From positions 49,149,265 to 49,213,264 of the forward strand of contig NC_079516.1 in NCBI RefSeq assembly GCF_000801105.2: a stretch of 64,000 bases of DNA, read 5' to 3'. Below the pieces are notes generated by a model. It was not told the origin of the DNA and did no database searches. It saw only the letters and a list, made by a program, of their open reading frames with translations. The position numbers and the translations under genes are program-made. Shown piece after piece: positions 19,240 to 31,825 of this stretch (position 1 is the first letter of the stretch; every line of letters starts with the position of its first letter). This stretch comes from Raphanus sativus (taxonomy: Eukaryota > Streptophyta > Magnoliopsida > Brassicales > Brassicaceae).

Positions 19240-20573
19240 GTTACCTTTAGGTAAAGAGTGTTCGAATGGGGTGAAGAGGAAGTGAAGTGTGTTTATATAT
19301 TTGTAAAAGGAGAGAGATTTGTAAGAAAGGTAGAGAGGGACAAAGAGAACAAAACGAAGATAGAGTCTCTTATATAGAGCCACAAAAGCTAGTCTCCTGA
19401 CACCACAATCATGCTTTGTGTTGTGTTTATGCTTACATGGCAGCCGAATTCGCAGCTCTCTATATTTTGTTTTTGTTTCTTTTCTAAATACTTTAATAAT
19501 AACTTGTGAGGCAAAAGTGAGAAAAAGATTTGGGTTGCGTCATGTGAATGATGATCAAAATAAAGAAGAAAATTAGAGGAAAAAAGTACTTGGAGGAGGG
19601 TTTTACTTTCTTTCCTTCATTTGAATTTTCTCTATAGCGTAGGGCCTTTCTCGTCTTTTACTTGCTTCTTCACATTTTGGTTTGGTATTAGATAACCGTT
19701 ATAACATGTTCATTTCTCACCCGCCAAGTAATCATTCACGTTTACAGTTTGTGATGTCATCATAGGCCAACAGAAACTTATAGATGTCATCACAATGTTT
19801 CAAACAAGTACTAGTATCTAGACCGGCTTGGTTTGATATATAGATAGGGTAATAATGTAATTACAGAATGGCTGAAACGAGTTATTGAGTGAAAATGATG
19901 ATTATGATGATGAAGAGGGGGCGAGATAGGCCGTCGTCTCTTAAAGATTCGCAATGATGATTGGGGATTGGTTCGAACCATCATCATTCATGATTCAATT
20001 TTAATTTTTAGTTTGGACCATTTTCATTACTCTCTTTATTTCTTTCATTACACGGTTTGGTCAATGTTGGTTTAGTCAACACTAGTCATCATCAGCCATA
20101 ATAACACATGTTAGAAGGTGTTCGTGTCCTGTTTTTCTTCACGACCCTTTTCCTCTTTCATCATCTTTTATTTAGATAAAGATCGATATAATTAAAAGGA
20201 AAAGAAAAAGAGAGAAATTATGAAGAATGAGGTTAAGAGAATCAATAAATCTGTTATATGTTTATGAGTGTGTCATAGTGTGAAAGTAAACATGGTTAGA
20301 TAGATTACATTACAAGGTGGATTTGTTTAATCTTTTAATGGGCTCTTTCGTCACTTCATCGTTTAGCTTCACTAACCATCGTCCCTCGTGGACCTCGTTT
20401 GGTTGCACAATAATACGGATTATCGCAGTTTCACGTTTATAATTACGTTTTTTCCTTTAGCAAATCTTGTGATTTTCTTGGATTTCGTATTTAATTCACG
20501 GAATACATTCTGAAATCGTCGAAGGCATACTTTGTGAACATTGAATGATTAGTTGGTGTGGTGTTGTTGCGTT

Positions 20574-20822
20574 AAGATCATGTCCAATATATTCTACTAT
20601 TTTTATTTCAAAAATAGAGAAATTTTATAATAGAAATAGAATTTTGCTCTAATGTATTTCTATAAAATATAAAATTTCAAATATATAGTAAAATATAGTA
20701 GTAAAACATAGTTGAATGTTTTTCTATAAATAGAAGAAAACAATTTTTTTCCTATAAATAGAAGAAAACAAAGTAATTTCTATTTTAAAAACAAAAATAG
20801 ATATGAGTTGGAGTGAGTTAGC
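20574..20822. mobile_element. Candidate MITE with imperfect terminal inverted repeats
   Basis: The left end reads GATCATGTCCAATATATTCT, then CTATTTTTATTTCAAAAATAG. The reverse complement of the right end reads CTCACTCCAACTCATATCTA, then TTTTTGTTTTTAAAATAG. The two align over about 40 bases with gaps. No clear target-site duplication was found, so boundaries are approximate. Confidence 0.45.
20744..20751. mobile_element. Possible micro-insertion (T-tract) with 20-bp duplication
   Basis: Eight bases (seven T and one C) separate identical 20-mers at 20724-20743 and 20752-20771 (CTATAAATAGAAGAAAACAA). The insert is so short that a simple tandem duplication is an equally good explanation. Confidence 0.4.
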
Positions 20823-23045
20823 CTCTAAATATTATTATAGAGGTAAAATTAAAAATGAGTTGTTGTTGCGCTAAGAGTTCCAAATTGGCAATGGTTTAAA
20901 AGTTTCAAACACAAAAGTTAGAACCCATTAATTATCGTGTGTCTTGAAATGGAACTATAAATAAATAAAAATGGAACTGAAAATTAAATAGTGGTTGCAC
21001 TTCTTGCTTACATCAAAGGCAATGATAATTAATAAGTAGGGAGGTGTGTATGAGTGTGAGTCATACATGTTATAGTTAGGAGAATTTGAAATGATATCTC
21101 TGCCCCCAAATGGGTTTGGTTCTCTTCATCACTAATAAATATTTAATTATTTTGCTAATTGAACAGACTGCCTTTCTTTAAAGTTTAAAATGTCTAAGCA
21201 AATATATAGTCTGCATTTAGCTCAACAATTACTTATGTTTTGGTAGTAGTGATATAAACTAGGACCTTTGAATTTTAGTTAAAAAAATTGTATTGGTTGG
21301 TTGTATATGCAGGACATCAAAACGTATGGTCTATAGTATGTTAAATCGTGTGAGTATGAAACTATATATTTCCCACTTTTAATCATTATAATTTGTCATC
21401 ATTTCGTCCCTTTAGAGCTTTATTTCTTTTTATGTTTTGGGTCTCCATAAGGTATAAAGTGCGTCCATATTGCATTGCATGGAAACATTATCATAACATC
21501 TCCTAACTTTTAAAACTTACAACGAATAGTTAATAAAGATTTGGTGGGGTGGGAGCACTAATGATATACATGGGTATTGTAATATCTATATTTTTTTTTT
21601 GGTTTTCAAAAAAAAATTTATCCTTTATACTTACAATTTATTCATAACTCTATGCCATTGAAATAATTAAATAAACCTATTTTTAAGTATTTTTTATTTT
21701 TTTCAAAGTTAATAAAGTAATAATTATTCCTGATTCTATTTTTCCATGTCTTTTTCAAAATTAATAAAATATTTCCTAACTAAATTCATAATAAGATTAA
21801 TATAAATATTTTAATTTACATATTTCATATCAATACTATAAAAAATAATGAACATCAATAAAATAGAGAAAATATTAATATAGCAATATAAGTTATATTT
21901 GTCTCACTCTCTCCCACAATCGACGTTGTTCTTTTTTGGACAAATTATTCTTCTTCACCAGTATAAATATATTATAAAATATATGCACTACTATAATTAT
22001 TTATCAATTTATCATGTATATAAAATAATTTATAATACATTATCATTAAAAATTGATCCACAAAAAAAGAAAAAAATATTTGTGCAGATGCACATATCAT
22101 ATTCCAAAAATATATTATAAAAATGATAGTGATACAATTGAGAAGTTATAAGACAAAATAAAATTAATCAGTATAAATTATAAAATTATTATGTTTACAA
22201 ATGTCAGATTAAATAATTATTTAACATGATTAAAATTTTAAAATATATATATTACCACTTAGAAAAAATAAATATTTATTTATATAAAATAAAAACAAAC
22301 ATCCGCACGGACATGGTTTAAATGTACACAAATTTAAACTGATTTATAATTTATTATCATTTATATCAAATTTATATTTTCAATTTATTTTCTTAAAATT
22401 TTAAATCTTAATTTTTATATGTTCTAAATATGATAGAAGTTTGATAATCATTTTATTTTTTTACAAATGTTATAACTGATGTATCATTTATAAATAGCAT
22501 GTTAATTTATAATTGTCTATTTTGTATTTTTATATTAAAAATTTGTTCGTTATATATCTTAGACATGAATCTAATTATATAAATGTTAGATTTGTTTATA
22601 TGATATCCAATATCGGTGATACATTTTACGCTAAACCCAAAAATATAAAATTAAGTAAAAATATAATATTTAAATACATGTTATATTTTCTCGCGGACCA
22701 AGATCTAATATTAATTAAGAGATAAAGTGTTTTTAATTGCAGCTGATACATAACACAGAAAAATACATATTATTCACACATTGTAATCCATTTATGCACT
22801 TTCTAATTTTTTTAAGAAAAAAATGCTAAACAGTTATATTTTCATGTAATGTTTACAAAACATTCCAACTTTCATCAGAGATATCAAACTCTGTCGATGA
22901 ATAGTTTCTTCATTGTTTACAATGTGGTTGATTTCGGATAAACATTTCTTTAAATTTTTAAAAAGTGAAACAATTAGACACTCTATTTCTAAGTCCTATC
23001 ACATAGTGGAACATGCCTCAATTTCATAAGGAATGTTGTTGTATT

Positions 23046-23065
23046 AATCAAAGTTTCAAAAAAAT
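23046..23065. mobile_element. Possible A-tailed micro-insertion
   Basis: Twenty bases ending in an A run are flanked by 13-mers at 23033-23045 and 23066-23078 that differ at one position (ATGTTGTTGTATT and ATGTTGTCGTATT). Confidence 0.45.
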
Positions 23066-23269
23066 ATGTTGTCGTATTCGTATTTGGTATGATTAAGATC
23101 ATATTATGATAGAGCACCATTATGATTTATCTATTTAGTTGTTTGAGTAAAAACTTTGTTGTTCCGTTTTGTTTTTTGTTTTGTTTTTGGTTCCGTTTTC
23201 TTCATCAATGATGTCATTTTGTTTGAGTTCTTTTCAAGTAAAAAATGTAACCATGGAAAGATTGTTTAG

Positions 23270-23463
23270 ACTATTTCCAATCCATGGTAGTATATTTTTC
23301 TAATATATATGAAGTATATTAATAGATGAGTTTTATTCGAATGTATGTATTTAGTTATTTATAATAGAGAAAAACTATATAAAGACATACATTGGATCAG
23401 AACTCATCTATAGTATAATTCATTTATTTTAGAAGAAAAATATAGATATGGGGTGAAAATGCT
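23270..23463. mobile_element. Candidate MITE of the CTCCAAT type
   Basis: The left end GACTATTTCCAATCCATGG pairs loosely with the reverse complement of the right end, GAGCATTTTCACCCCATAT. Inner copies of TATATTTTTC follow on both arms. Ends of this style are common in Brassica spacers, but the boundaries here are approximate. Confidence 0.4.
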
Positions 23464-25378
23464 CATCTTCTAAATATCTTTTTGTATTTTATGAAACTTA
23501 ACGGAATTAGCATCTATAAAAATAGCATAATAAGTCTAAACATGATAGTGGGTATAGGCTCAGCCGGATGCGGAGCTATCTTTGCGGTCTTCACCAACTT
23601 GGTTCATGGTTATGTGGATAGAAGATTCTCAGGTCTGCCTCTGAGTTTGGCCTGGTTCTGTCCGTTTAGTTGAAGATTGTTAGTCCTTCCCTTCAAGTTG
23701 TGATCATCGGTTCCGTGTTCACAGTTCCTTAGACTCGTCGAATGGTTAAATTTTTAGTATTCTCTTACATAAACTTAACTATGTTATATTAGGTTTCAAT
23801 TTTTCTTTTAATTCTTAAGTTTTGGAAGGAGTATGTTCCTTTCCGTTTTATGGCTCCGAAGGGATTCCAAATCCTTGTCAGCTCTTGACTCCGGAAAGAT
23901 GGGTTGTCTTTGCCGGCTTATGTACGTTACGATCGTGTTATTTGTAATCTAATAGATGACAAAAAAGTCTAAACATGATATAAGAGCAGTAACTCTGTCT
24001 TTCTTTAGTTATTCAGCACTTCAACCAATTTCAATTATTTATGAGATTTTTTTCCTATAATGATATTCACACGTAAATTTCTGTATGTTCTTGTTCTACA
24101 AATCTACATTTCTTGTAATTCGTACCCTGGTTTTTGCGCAAATATGTTAAAATTTTTAACTTGTTTTATTTTTAAAAACTCAAAATCGTACCTGTTTTTA
24201 GTCATACGTCTCTGTGAAGTAAGAATATCTTTAAAGCAGGGTTCTAAACATAATATCTAACAATGCATTTAATTATAAATATAAGAAAAAATAGAAAGAG
24301 AATGTTGAAAAGTTCTAAAACCACACGGTTTAAGAACTGGTACATAATATTTTGGACAACTGATATATTACCCGTATATTACTAGTGGTTCATATTTTCT
24401 ATTTAAATATGTGATTTAGTTTTTTTACAAAATAGTAACACTTTATTTGTTAGATAACTTTTGTAATATCCAAACTGATAGACATGCTCTTATAAACTTC
24501 TTTGGTTTCAGTAGTTTCTAAAATATGACACCATCTAATGTCTTGCACATTTTCAGACATTGTGATCACTGCAAGTTTGAAACTAGCTAGGACACTAAAG
24601 TTGGTGTTAGTTAACAAATTATGTAATGTTTTCGCATGGCGTTTTGGAATTTTCCATGCAATAATTTATAATATATATGTAATGTAAAATAATTGTTAAG
24701 TAAAAAAGTTAATAACCTCAGTATGTAGTATTTTATTTTCTTTCCGATCAGTCATGTACGACGGAAGTCATCTACCTCAGATAAAACTTGAAATCGGAAT
24801 ATTACTCAATTTTGTGAAAAGAAAAATGGTAAGCCAACTCATAAGCCATTAAAGTTTTTAATTAATTAATTCTTATTTTTTTTTTAATTTTCCATGCATT
24901 CGCCTGCATTTTGGGGTTCCACTTTGTTTTGTTTTGTTTTTATCTACACAAATTGTCTGTTATAATCTCATAAAAGGCAAACAAAAGTTATATAAAGAGG
25001 AAGCACCGTGTTACCTTTGCTCTCTGGGTGTTACACTATCGTTCAAAATTGTATCTTTATGCACATGCGCTACTTTATAATAATTTACAAACCAATAGGT
25101 GTAAGTTGTAACCATTTTATCTTGCTTTCCATATTTTGTGGATTCATAAATATTACAACATTTGTCCCACGATGAATATTCTTTTCGTTTTAAACTCGCT
25201 TAGCGAACGTCATATCCAACTCAAAATGTATGGAACATTAACCTGAAACAAGTATAAAATGTTGATGTAAGATAACCAAAAGCGTATGGTCAAGTAATTT
25301 GTCTAAGTGGGTAAAAGTGTTCGCCATGGACATGGGCGGAAGAGTGTATTAGGAGCTATTAAAAAAAAAATAGAAGTG

Positions 25379-25444
25379 AAACTCAATAATACATTAAATA
25401 ATGAATACCAGTAACTCAATAATACATTAAATAATGAATACCAG
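25379..25444. repeat. Tandem direct repeat, two 33-bp units
   Basis: The unit beginning AACTCAATAATACATTAAAT and ending AATACCAGT occurs twice back to back at 25379-25411 and 25412-25444 with no visible mismatch, so the duplication is recent. Confidence 0.85.
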
Positions 25445-25565
25445 TTCAATGATATTCACTATAAATAGAAGTAGTCGCATATATATTCATAAGATGATAA
25501 AATCATTTTACTGGTAATTTTATTAATATGCAAATATGTGGTAATATTTTTCTTTGATGAGGTTT

Positions 25566-25595
25566 TTTTTTGACATCAAATAAAACAGACTCATA
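25566..25595. mobile_element. Micro-insertion with T-tract and 13-bp duplication
   Basis: Thirty bases (T run, GACATCAAATAAAACAGAC and a short end) are flanked by identical 13-mers TTTGATGAGGTTT at 25553-25565 and 25596-25608. Confidence 0.62.
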
Positions 25596-27170
25596 TTTGA
25601 TGAGGTTTATGCAACAACAAAAAAGAACTTTTCCTCATGCTCCTGTAAATTTTTTTTGTCTCGCAACTTTATGTAAGTTTAAGTTTAGAATCAAGTTTGA
25701 TAATCGGCACACACCGTATTTCTTAAAAGTATTATAAACATCTTAAATGGTTATAAATATTCGATTTTTAGACCTTTATTTCATGCAAATGTTCACAATC
25801 CAACAAAACAAGACTAGAAAAGGTGGAATATCAAATATGACGGCACTAGAGATGTTATCAATGTAAACATGAAAATAAACCAAACGAGAAAACTTCCCTA
25901 TGCTTAAATGTTTAAACAAACTTAAGAGATTGTTAACAATCATCAAAAAATTTGAGATTGATTTGCATTTAGCAAGAGAGCTGTCAGGTGGACGGTCTAG
26001 TTCAAGTCAGAGGATTTTTAGGTTTGGTCTAGCTAACTAGCACTCGGTCTAACTGAATCTCTGAATCATACCGGGTGTTTGAAGAAATAAAAAAGGTAAA
26101 GCTTGTACACAAAAGATAAAGAAAAGCAGAAAATATGATGACTTCCAGGAAAAAAAACTTCAAAATCTCTAGGCTCTAAAACTGAAAACTTCTTAAATTT
26201 GAGAACGATTGTAGTCCAGTTCTTAATTTATAAAAGCGAGTAGAACCTTCAACCTCATATAATCTGCTCGACTAAAATTTTAAATGTTGGAATGTAATAG
26301 TACATAGAGTTACTTCAGCAGTAATAAATTAAAGCCTAAGAGATGGGAGACAAAATGGGTCTTAGGTACTCACGAATTTGAAGTAGGAGTATAGCCAGTC
26401 TCATAATAAACTCTTCTTCTGTAACATCCAATGATGACCAAGCCCCTCTAATTATATATATAAAAAAAACTTTAACTCTATCTTTTTCTGCTTTTCCTTT
26501 TTTAGCTAGTGCAATTATCCAATTTTTTCTTTTCATATTTACTTTTTCAGCGTATCTTAAATACCAGTTACTGAAAATTAGTGCAAAGGGGGAAAAGAAA
26601 AAGATAATCTGACCTAATGATTTAAGGAAGTTATTGAGTCATGGACGAGAAAGTAAAAAGAGAAGTTATTAAGTTCATTAGAAAAGCCAACAAGGACAAG
26701 CTTATTCAATTGGACATTTAATATATATCAGTATAGAACACAATCAAACTGCAATGTTTATTGTTAACACTCAATTGTCCCAACAAACTAGATTTAAAGA
26801 TGCATAATTTTTCGTATATAGTTTTTTTTCTTTCCAAAATAAGTAAATTACTTCACACACTCCGGAAATAAGTAATTTGAGGAAGATTATGTATACACAT
26901 GTGGTCTTTAAATCATTCTAGAATTTTTTAGAAACAGCAATCTCCTACTATGCCAATTAATCGAAAATAGATAAATCTCCAAAAATTGTTTTAAATATCT
27001 AATCAAGTTTTCTAATTTGCATATATCATTGTTACCAGTGAAAGCCTACATGTGTCGAACTATAAGGAAGAGAAATAGAAAGTTTACCCAAGTCCAGCTA
27101 AATTTATTTGCTTAAATGGTTTGGTTAAATAGTAACAGTTTGAACAACTCTATACATGTGGCAAATCATG

Positions 27171-27187
27171 CCCCCCCCCCCCCCCCC
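27171..27187. repeat. C homopolymer, 17 bases
   Basis: A run of 17 C in otherwise AT-rich DNA. Sequencing length error is likely at such a site. Confidence 0.9.
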
Positions 27188-28779
27188 ATGGATCATGCAT
27201 TTATATACACAAAGAATATTTACTGTATATAGTTTGGATGCAATAAATGATCCAACAATTAATTTCTTACTTACAGGTTAAGAATAAAAAGTGGTAGGAA
27301 GTACTCATGAGTACTACTCCCAACTTCACCATGATGATGATCAGCATCATCCACCATTTCTGCCTGTAGATACAATTATGCAAAGTGAGCCCAACTTGTT
27401 ACAACCATCTCATTGAATCCTTACTCTACCCTCTTCACATGTTCCCCCTCTACCTCTCAACTTTTCATCATAATAAAAAGTATGAAAAACATATTAGATA
27501 CTAGCGTGATTACAATTTCTATAAAATAATTTTTCTGTCATATGACATTTAGTATTTAGCTAGACAATGATGTAAAATTTTACACTAACATTTTTTCAAT
27601 GGAAACTTCTTTTATCCTGTTCAGTGAAGTTTATCAAAAGCAATAGCAAAAAAATTGATAGATTACATAGTATAAAAAACAAAACAAACTCTTGAAAACA
27701 CATCTTAAATATTTGAAATATGATCTGAAAATTCAAAAGTTATCAATAATGAACCCACACCAATTTAAGGTTAAGTTTTAACGAAAACATTGATATTATG
27801 ATGATCTTGTTCCACAATTTTTAACAATATCAAAATGCTCTCATACATCACCAGTGGACTTTAGTCACGTTAGTTGTCTACACAGCAAAAGTTCTCTAAA
27901 TAAATATAGATATTTTCTTTCTTTAAATTTGTTCTGAAAGAGGTCACTAACATTTACATTCATCAAATTTATCTAGATTTGATAAATCTTTTGGTTACAA
28001 AACTTATATTGATATGTTTTTTTTCTCAGGTATAAATAGACCAGGACCAATCAATAAAACTATTTACAGTTTAGGTGTTTCATGGTTGTGTGTCTGTGTC
28101 TGTTGAAGAAGAGTGTTTTAGCAAATCACAGTAGATATTTGGTGGGGAGATGTCAAGTCTCTCCCTCGTGTGGAGATGTAATATGAACGACTTTTATCGA
28201 TTTTTTTATGATCGCTCGGTTACTTGTTTGTTATGATCATTGGCTATGATTATTCTTACGTGACCCACCCACCTGTTTCCCTATCTCAACTTCCGTCTCA
28301 TGGTCATTGCATTTACGCTTTCAATTTGGCTACGCTATTGGCTCACCTTTTTTTTTGTTCATATGAAAAAAAATAGTAGTTATAAGGTGTAAACTTATAT
28401 AATTAAAGGCAAACAATCAAGTCCATACACAACTCTTAAATCATCTCAACTACAACATCCGGCTATCATATCTGAGCATTAGGTTTTATGATTCAGATCG
28501 GGTTATTAGTGTTTTGAGTTATTCGAATTGGGATGTTTTGGACTATTTAGAAATTGATATTTTTGGATCCTATCAGTTTGGATTCCAGTCCATTTTCATT
28601 TTATTATGAAATTAAAAACGTAACTTACATATAATTCAGATTTTGATTCGGGATAAAACCTAAAAAACTAACAACCTAACTTAAACAGAAAAAAACACAA
28701 AATACTCATTTTATGATAATTTCTAAAATATTTATTTTATAATAATTTTTATGGATTATATATGGGTTTTTAATGATTT

Positions 28780-29100
28780 GATTTAAACCCCAACTAATTA
28801 TAGATTGGATGAAAAACTTCCAATTAAAATTTTAAACCGCTGATGACGTTAATCCTCAATTAACAAAATCGTTTTTCTAGACCGAGATTCGTTAAATTAA
28901 AATGTGATGTTTCTCATATCACAAAAACGACATGAAATACTTACAATTAATATATATATTAGTGATTTAAACCTCTAATTATTTTTAGATCGAATGAAAA
29001 ATCTCCAACTTAAATTTTTTTATTAAACCCTTTAACTATTAAATATCGTTAATGACTTTAACCCTTCATAAACAAAATCGTTTTTTAAAAGAACCCTTTC
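28780..29100. repeat. Diverged tandem duplication
   Basis: A block with GATTGGATGAAAAACTTCCA, later AACAAAATCGTTTTTCTAGA (about 28804-28880), recurs as GATCGAATGAAAAATCTCCA, later AACAAAATCGTTTTTTAAAA (about 28989-29090). Similarity is clear but interrupted by indels. Confidence 0.55.
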
Positions 29101-29331
29101 ATTTAATCATATATAGAACACGATATGAGAGTTTAAAAACATAAAAATTCAGTTCGATTTTGGTCTTTGGGTTTAAAAAAAAATAAAAACCGTTCGTTTT
29201 TGTAAATTTCAGTTTTCGGATTTTGAGTTTCAAATTCACTAACAATCCCAACCTAAAAACATCGGCCGAAGGAATTCATTATTTTCATGTCGTCTTACTG
29301 TGTTTTTACAAGGAATATAAACCAAAGAGAA

Positions 29332-29625
29332 GCGCTCAAAGCTGCATCAGTTGCAGGATTTTGGAAGATCAGGATGCTATCGGACTCTAGTATCTTTGTG
29401 GCTGCCCTGCGTTCAGGGACGGTTTTGAATGAGATAGCGGGACTAATCCACGAGATCAGTCACCTCATTTCTCTCTTCTCAACCTTATCTTTTGTTGTAA
29501 TACCTAGATCAGCCAACTTGATAGCTGATCGCTTGGCCAAGAATGCTCTCTCTTCTTTATTGTCTCAAGATTCTGTTTGAACCGCTCAGTTTAATCAAAT
29601 GAAAACCGTTGACCAAAAAAAAAAA
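29332..29625 (+). mobile_element. 5'-truncated LINE with RNase H-like domain and poly(A) tail
   Basis: The coding part reads [20 protein letters not shown], then [14 protein letters not shown], then [20 protein letters not shown]. This is the RNase H-like C-terminal domain found in plant LINE ORF2 proteins (SDS near the active-site Asp, N..AD.LA.NAL). A stop at 29578-29580 is followed by a short 3' UTR ending GTTGACC and an A run. The 13-mer AAACCAAAGAGAA occurs directly before (29319-29331) and directly after the tail (29626-29638), a target-site duplication. The element is therefore complete as an insertion but lacks nearly all of ORF2. The apparent start of the frame at 29287 lies in flanking DNA. 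Confidence 0.88.
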
Positions 29626-29800
29626 AAACCAAAGAGAAAAGAAAAAGATAGATAGTTTCCATTTATCATCGTTTACTTCTTTACCAAATTTTAGCAATTG
29701 TACAGTTCAAATACAGATGTTGAATTCAGAATCAGGTTAGAACCAGAACACATGATGAATGTGATGAGTGACATTTCAAATGAAATATTTCCACATTCTT

Positions 29801-31825
29801 TTATGGTTTCATCAGCATGCCTTTGATGTATTCCAGTACTCCATCTACATCTACCGTCCACGCCACTGATACTGGTGAGTATCCCACCCATGGATTGCTC
29901 CCATTCCATCTGCAAATCCAATCAAGACCAACATTTAGAGGAAAGTCCTACAAATTTTAAGAGAGTAAGTTTTATAATTAGTAAAACCTCTTGAGGCCTT
30001 GATCCATGAGAGTGTGGCCAACGCATATTCCTTGAGTCTCGACCCTAACAACACCTTTCTTATATGTGAATAGATCAGGCCGTACTACAGCCACAAAGCT
30101 GACCGGGTCATGGAGGTACACTCCTGAAAACCAACAACAATAAATCTTTTTGAAAATCAAAAACTTGCAAGTTTCATAAGCATATGTTTTGATCATAGTT
30201 TCTTGCTTTTTTTTTTTACCATAAACACCATCAGATTTGACATGCCAATCTCTGTAGAACTTGCACATGTCGCTTAACAGTTTGGCGTGTTTCCCCTTGG
30301 ACTCACGCAGCGCTAAGAGGTCATCATCTGAAACACATACACTTGCTTTTAGGGAATGTATTTTTTCGGCTCAACCAAAACTTTCACTAACCAATTGTGA
30401 AAACAAAGATTTTAACCTCAAACCCTACATATACAACTACTGAGATCTAGTATCACCTAGGAACACTTGGAAAAATCCTACGCTACCTAATCGAAACGAC
30501 ATTGTATTTTTCACCACAACGAGAACGAGTTAAAAGGAGACAAGAGGAAGAGAAAAGTTAATTCACCAGATAGTTTAAGTTGGGTTGTGATGTTAATCCC
30601 AACAACAGTGATATCAGCTCCACAAGTGAACACCACATCAGCTGCTTCTGGGTCATTATATATCTGTAAACAGAGTCACATATTTATAATTCTTTTCATT
30701 AGCAGAAGATTCAAGAAGAGGTTGAGGGGATGTTTCTTACATTAGCTTCAGCTGCAGGATTAACATTGCCTAAAGAAAAGAAAGCTCCACCAAGTATAAC
30801 AATCTTCTTCACTTTTCTCGCAAATGAATTATCCCGTTTGATGGCCTAATTAAACACAAAGCGGATAAAAGAAACAGTCATGGTCAGAAACACAGAGCGG
30901 GATTATAAGATTTTTGAAAGAATAGAGAGTGTTATGAGTCTTCTTACTAATGCTAAGTTGGTTAGAGGTCCAAGAGCGAGAACGGTGACTTCACCAGGAT
31001 ATTGAGAGACTTTCTCAACAAGAAACTCAGCTGCACTCTTGTCACACTTCTTTCTACAAGGAGAAGGAACAGAGACGTCTCCAAGCCCGTTTTTACCGTG
31101 CACGAAGTCAGCAACACGTGGAATCCCACCCTGAGAAACAATGAACACAACAGAGCCAGAGTTAGGCTTCCATACTCAGTGAGAGAAGAAGAGAAAGATT
31201 GTATGTAACCAACCTTTAAGGGCTCTGAACTTCCTTCAGCTACGGGAACATCAGGGAAGCCAGCAATCTCACACTGTTCTTTTGCATAACCGTTTTCAAG
31301 AGATCACAGACACATTCCAAAGAAAAAAGAGAACATTTATATACAGAGCAGTAATCGTTTGTTGTTACGTACGAGGAGTAAGGCGTTGCGAGTAGCATCT
31401 TGTGTCTGAACATTACCAAACACTGTAGTCAATCCTAATATATCTAGCTCAGGTGTTTGAAACGCCATCATTATCGCCATGCTATCATCTAAACCAAACA
31501 ACACATCATACAACTAATGTTACAACCACCAAGTAAGTAAACATCTTCTAGTTTTTAAAGCAAACATCAAGTTTAAAGATCATAACTTTGCAAACATGGA
31601 CTTCAGATAAACGGAATTAAGACCTCTCGCGCCAAAGGGTGTTGGTTGATCAAAGTCAAACCCTTTTCATACTACAAGCATCATTCAAACTAATTATATC
31701 CATTGACTAAAAATCTCACCGATGCCAGGGTCTGTATCGATGATGAGCTTCTCTCGCTTAGAAGAGAGACCCGAAACGTCACCGTTTGAGACCCCACCGT
31801 TGCAAATCTCCATAGTAGAATCCAT
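29801..31825 (-). CDS. URH1: Uridine/purine ribohydrolase, nucleoside hydrolase family
   Basis: Hydrolyses ribonucleosides, chiefly uridine in the plant URH1 group, to base and ribose in cytosolic nucleoside salvage. Nine exons: 31720..31825, 31373..31488, 31214..31273, 30948..31130, 30741..30845, 30567..30663, 30220..30327, 29988..30123 and 29801..29909, giving 339 residues with every junction in phase. The metal/ribose-binding DTDPGIDDSMAI motif crosses the first intron near residue 30. FGNVQTQDATRNALLL, EVTVLALGPLTNLAL, NVNPAAEANIYNDPEAADV and GVYLHDPVSF follow in order, so the catalytic Asp cluster and the late Asp ligand are present. Length agrees with the Arabidopsis protein. The leader contains a GA repeat at about 32000-32022. 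Confidence 0.96.

Larger units (their letters stand above)
18456..19244 (-). other. 5' UTR intron of ZPR4 with CT microsatellite
   Basis: The donor AAAG/GTAACC ends the leader exon at 19245 and the acceptor TTTTGACAG/AGC starts the next exon at 18455, giving a 789-bp leader intron. It holds a long CT tract next to the donor (19146-19234) and the micro-insertion at 18633-18656. Both junctions are read from sequence, but no transcript confirms them. Confidence 0.65.
19400..29280. other. Gene-free AT-rich island between ZPR4 and URH1
   Basis: Nearly 10 kb with no recognisable gene. The left edge is the ZPR4 promoter. The rest is AT-rich with MITE-like elements (about 20574-20822 and 23270-23463), micro-insertions (23046, 25566), a 33-bp tandem repeat (25379-25444), a 17-base C run (27171-27187) and a diverged tandem duplication near 28780-29100. 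A less AT-rich patch at about 23545-23940 has coding-like composition but only short frames, and I cannot assign it. Confidence 0.6.

Noticed and set aside
19144..19383. Frame containing a long Leu-Ser run
   Set aside because: It is the translated CT microsatellite and the ZPR4 leader, not a protein.
21899..22725. Two plus-strand frames rich in Ile, Tyr and Lys in the AT-rich gap
   Set aside because: Composition mirrors the base composition; no motif, no splice context, no neighbouring exon.
25379..25444. Tandem repeat considered as a CRISPR-like or satellite array
   Set aside because: Only two contiguous units without spacers in a plant nuclear context; a simple local duplication.
27171..27187. 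C homopolymer considered as a structural or regulatory signal
   Set aside because: A single mononucleotide run with no partner motif; slippage or sequencing artefact is enough explanation.
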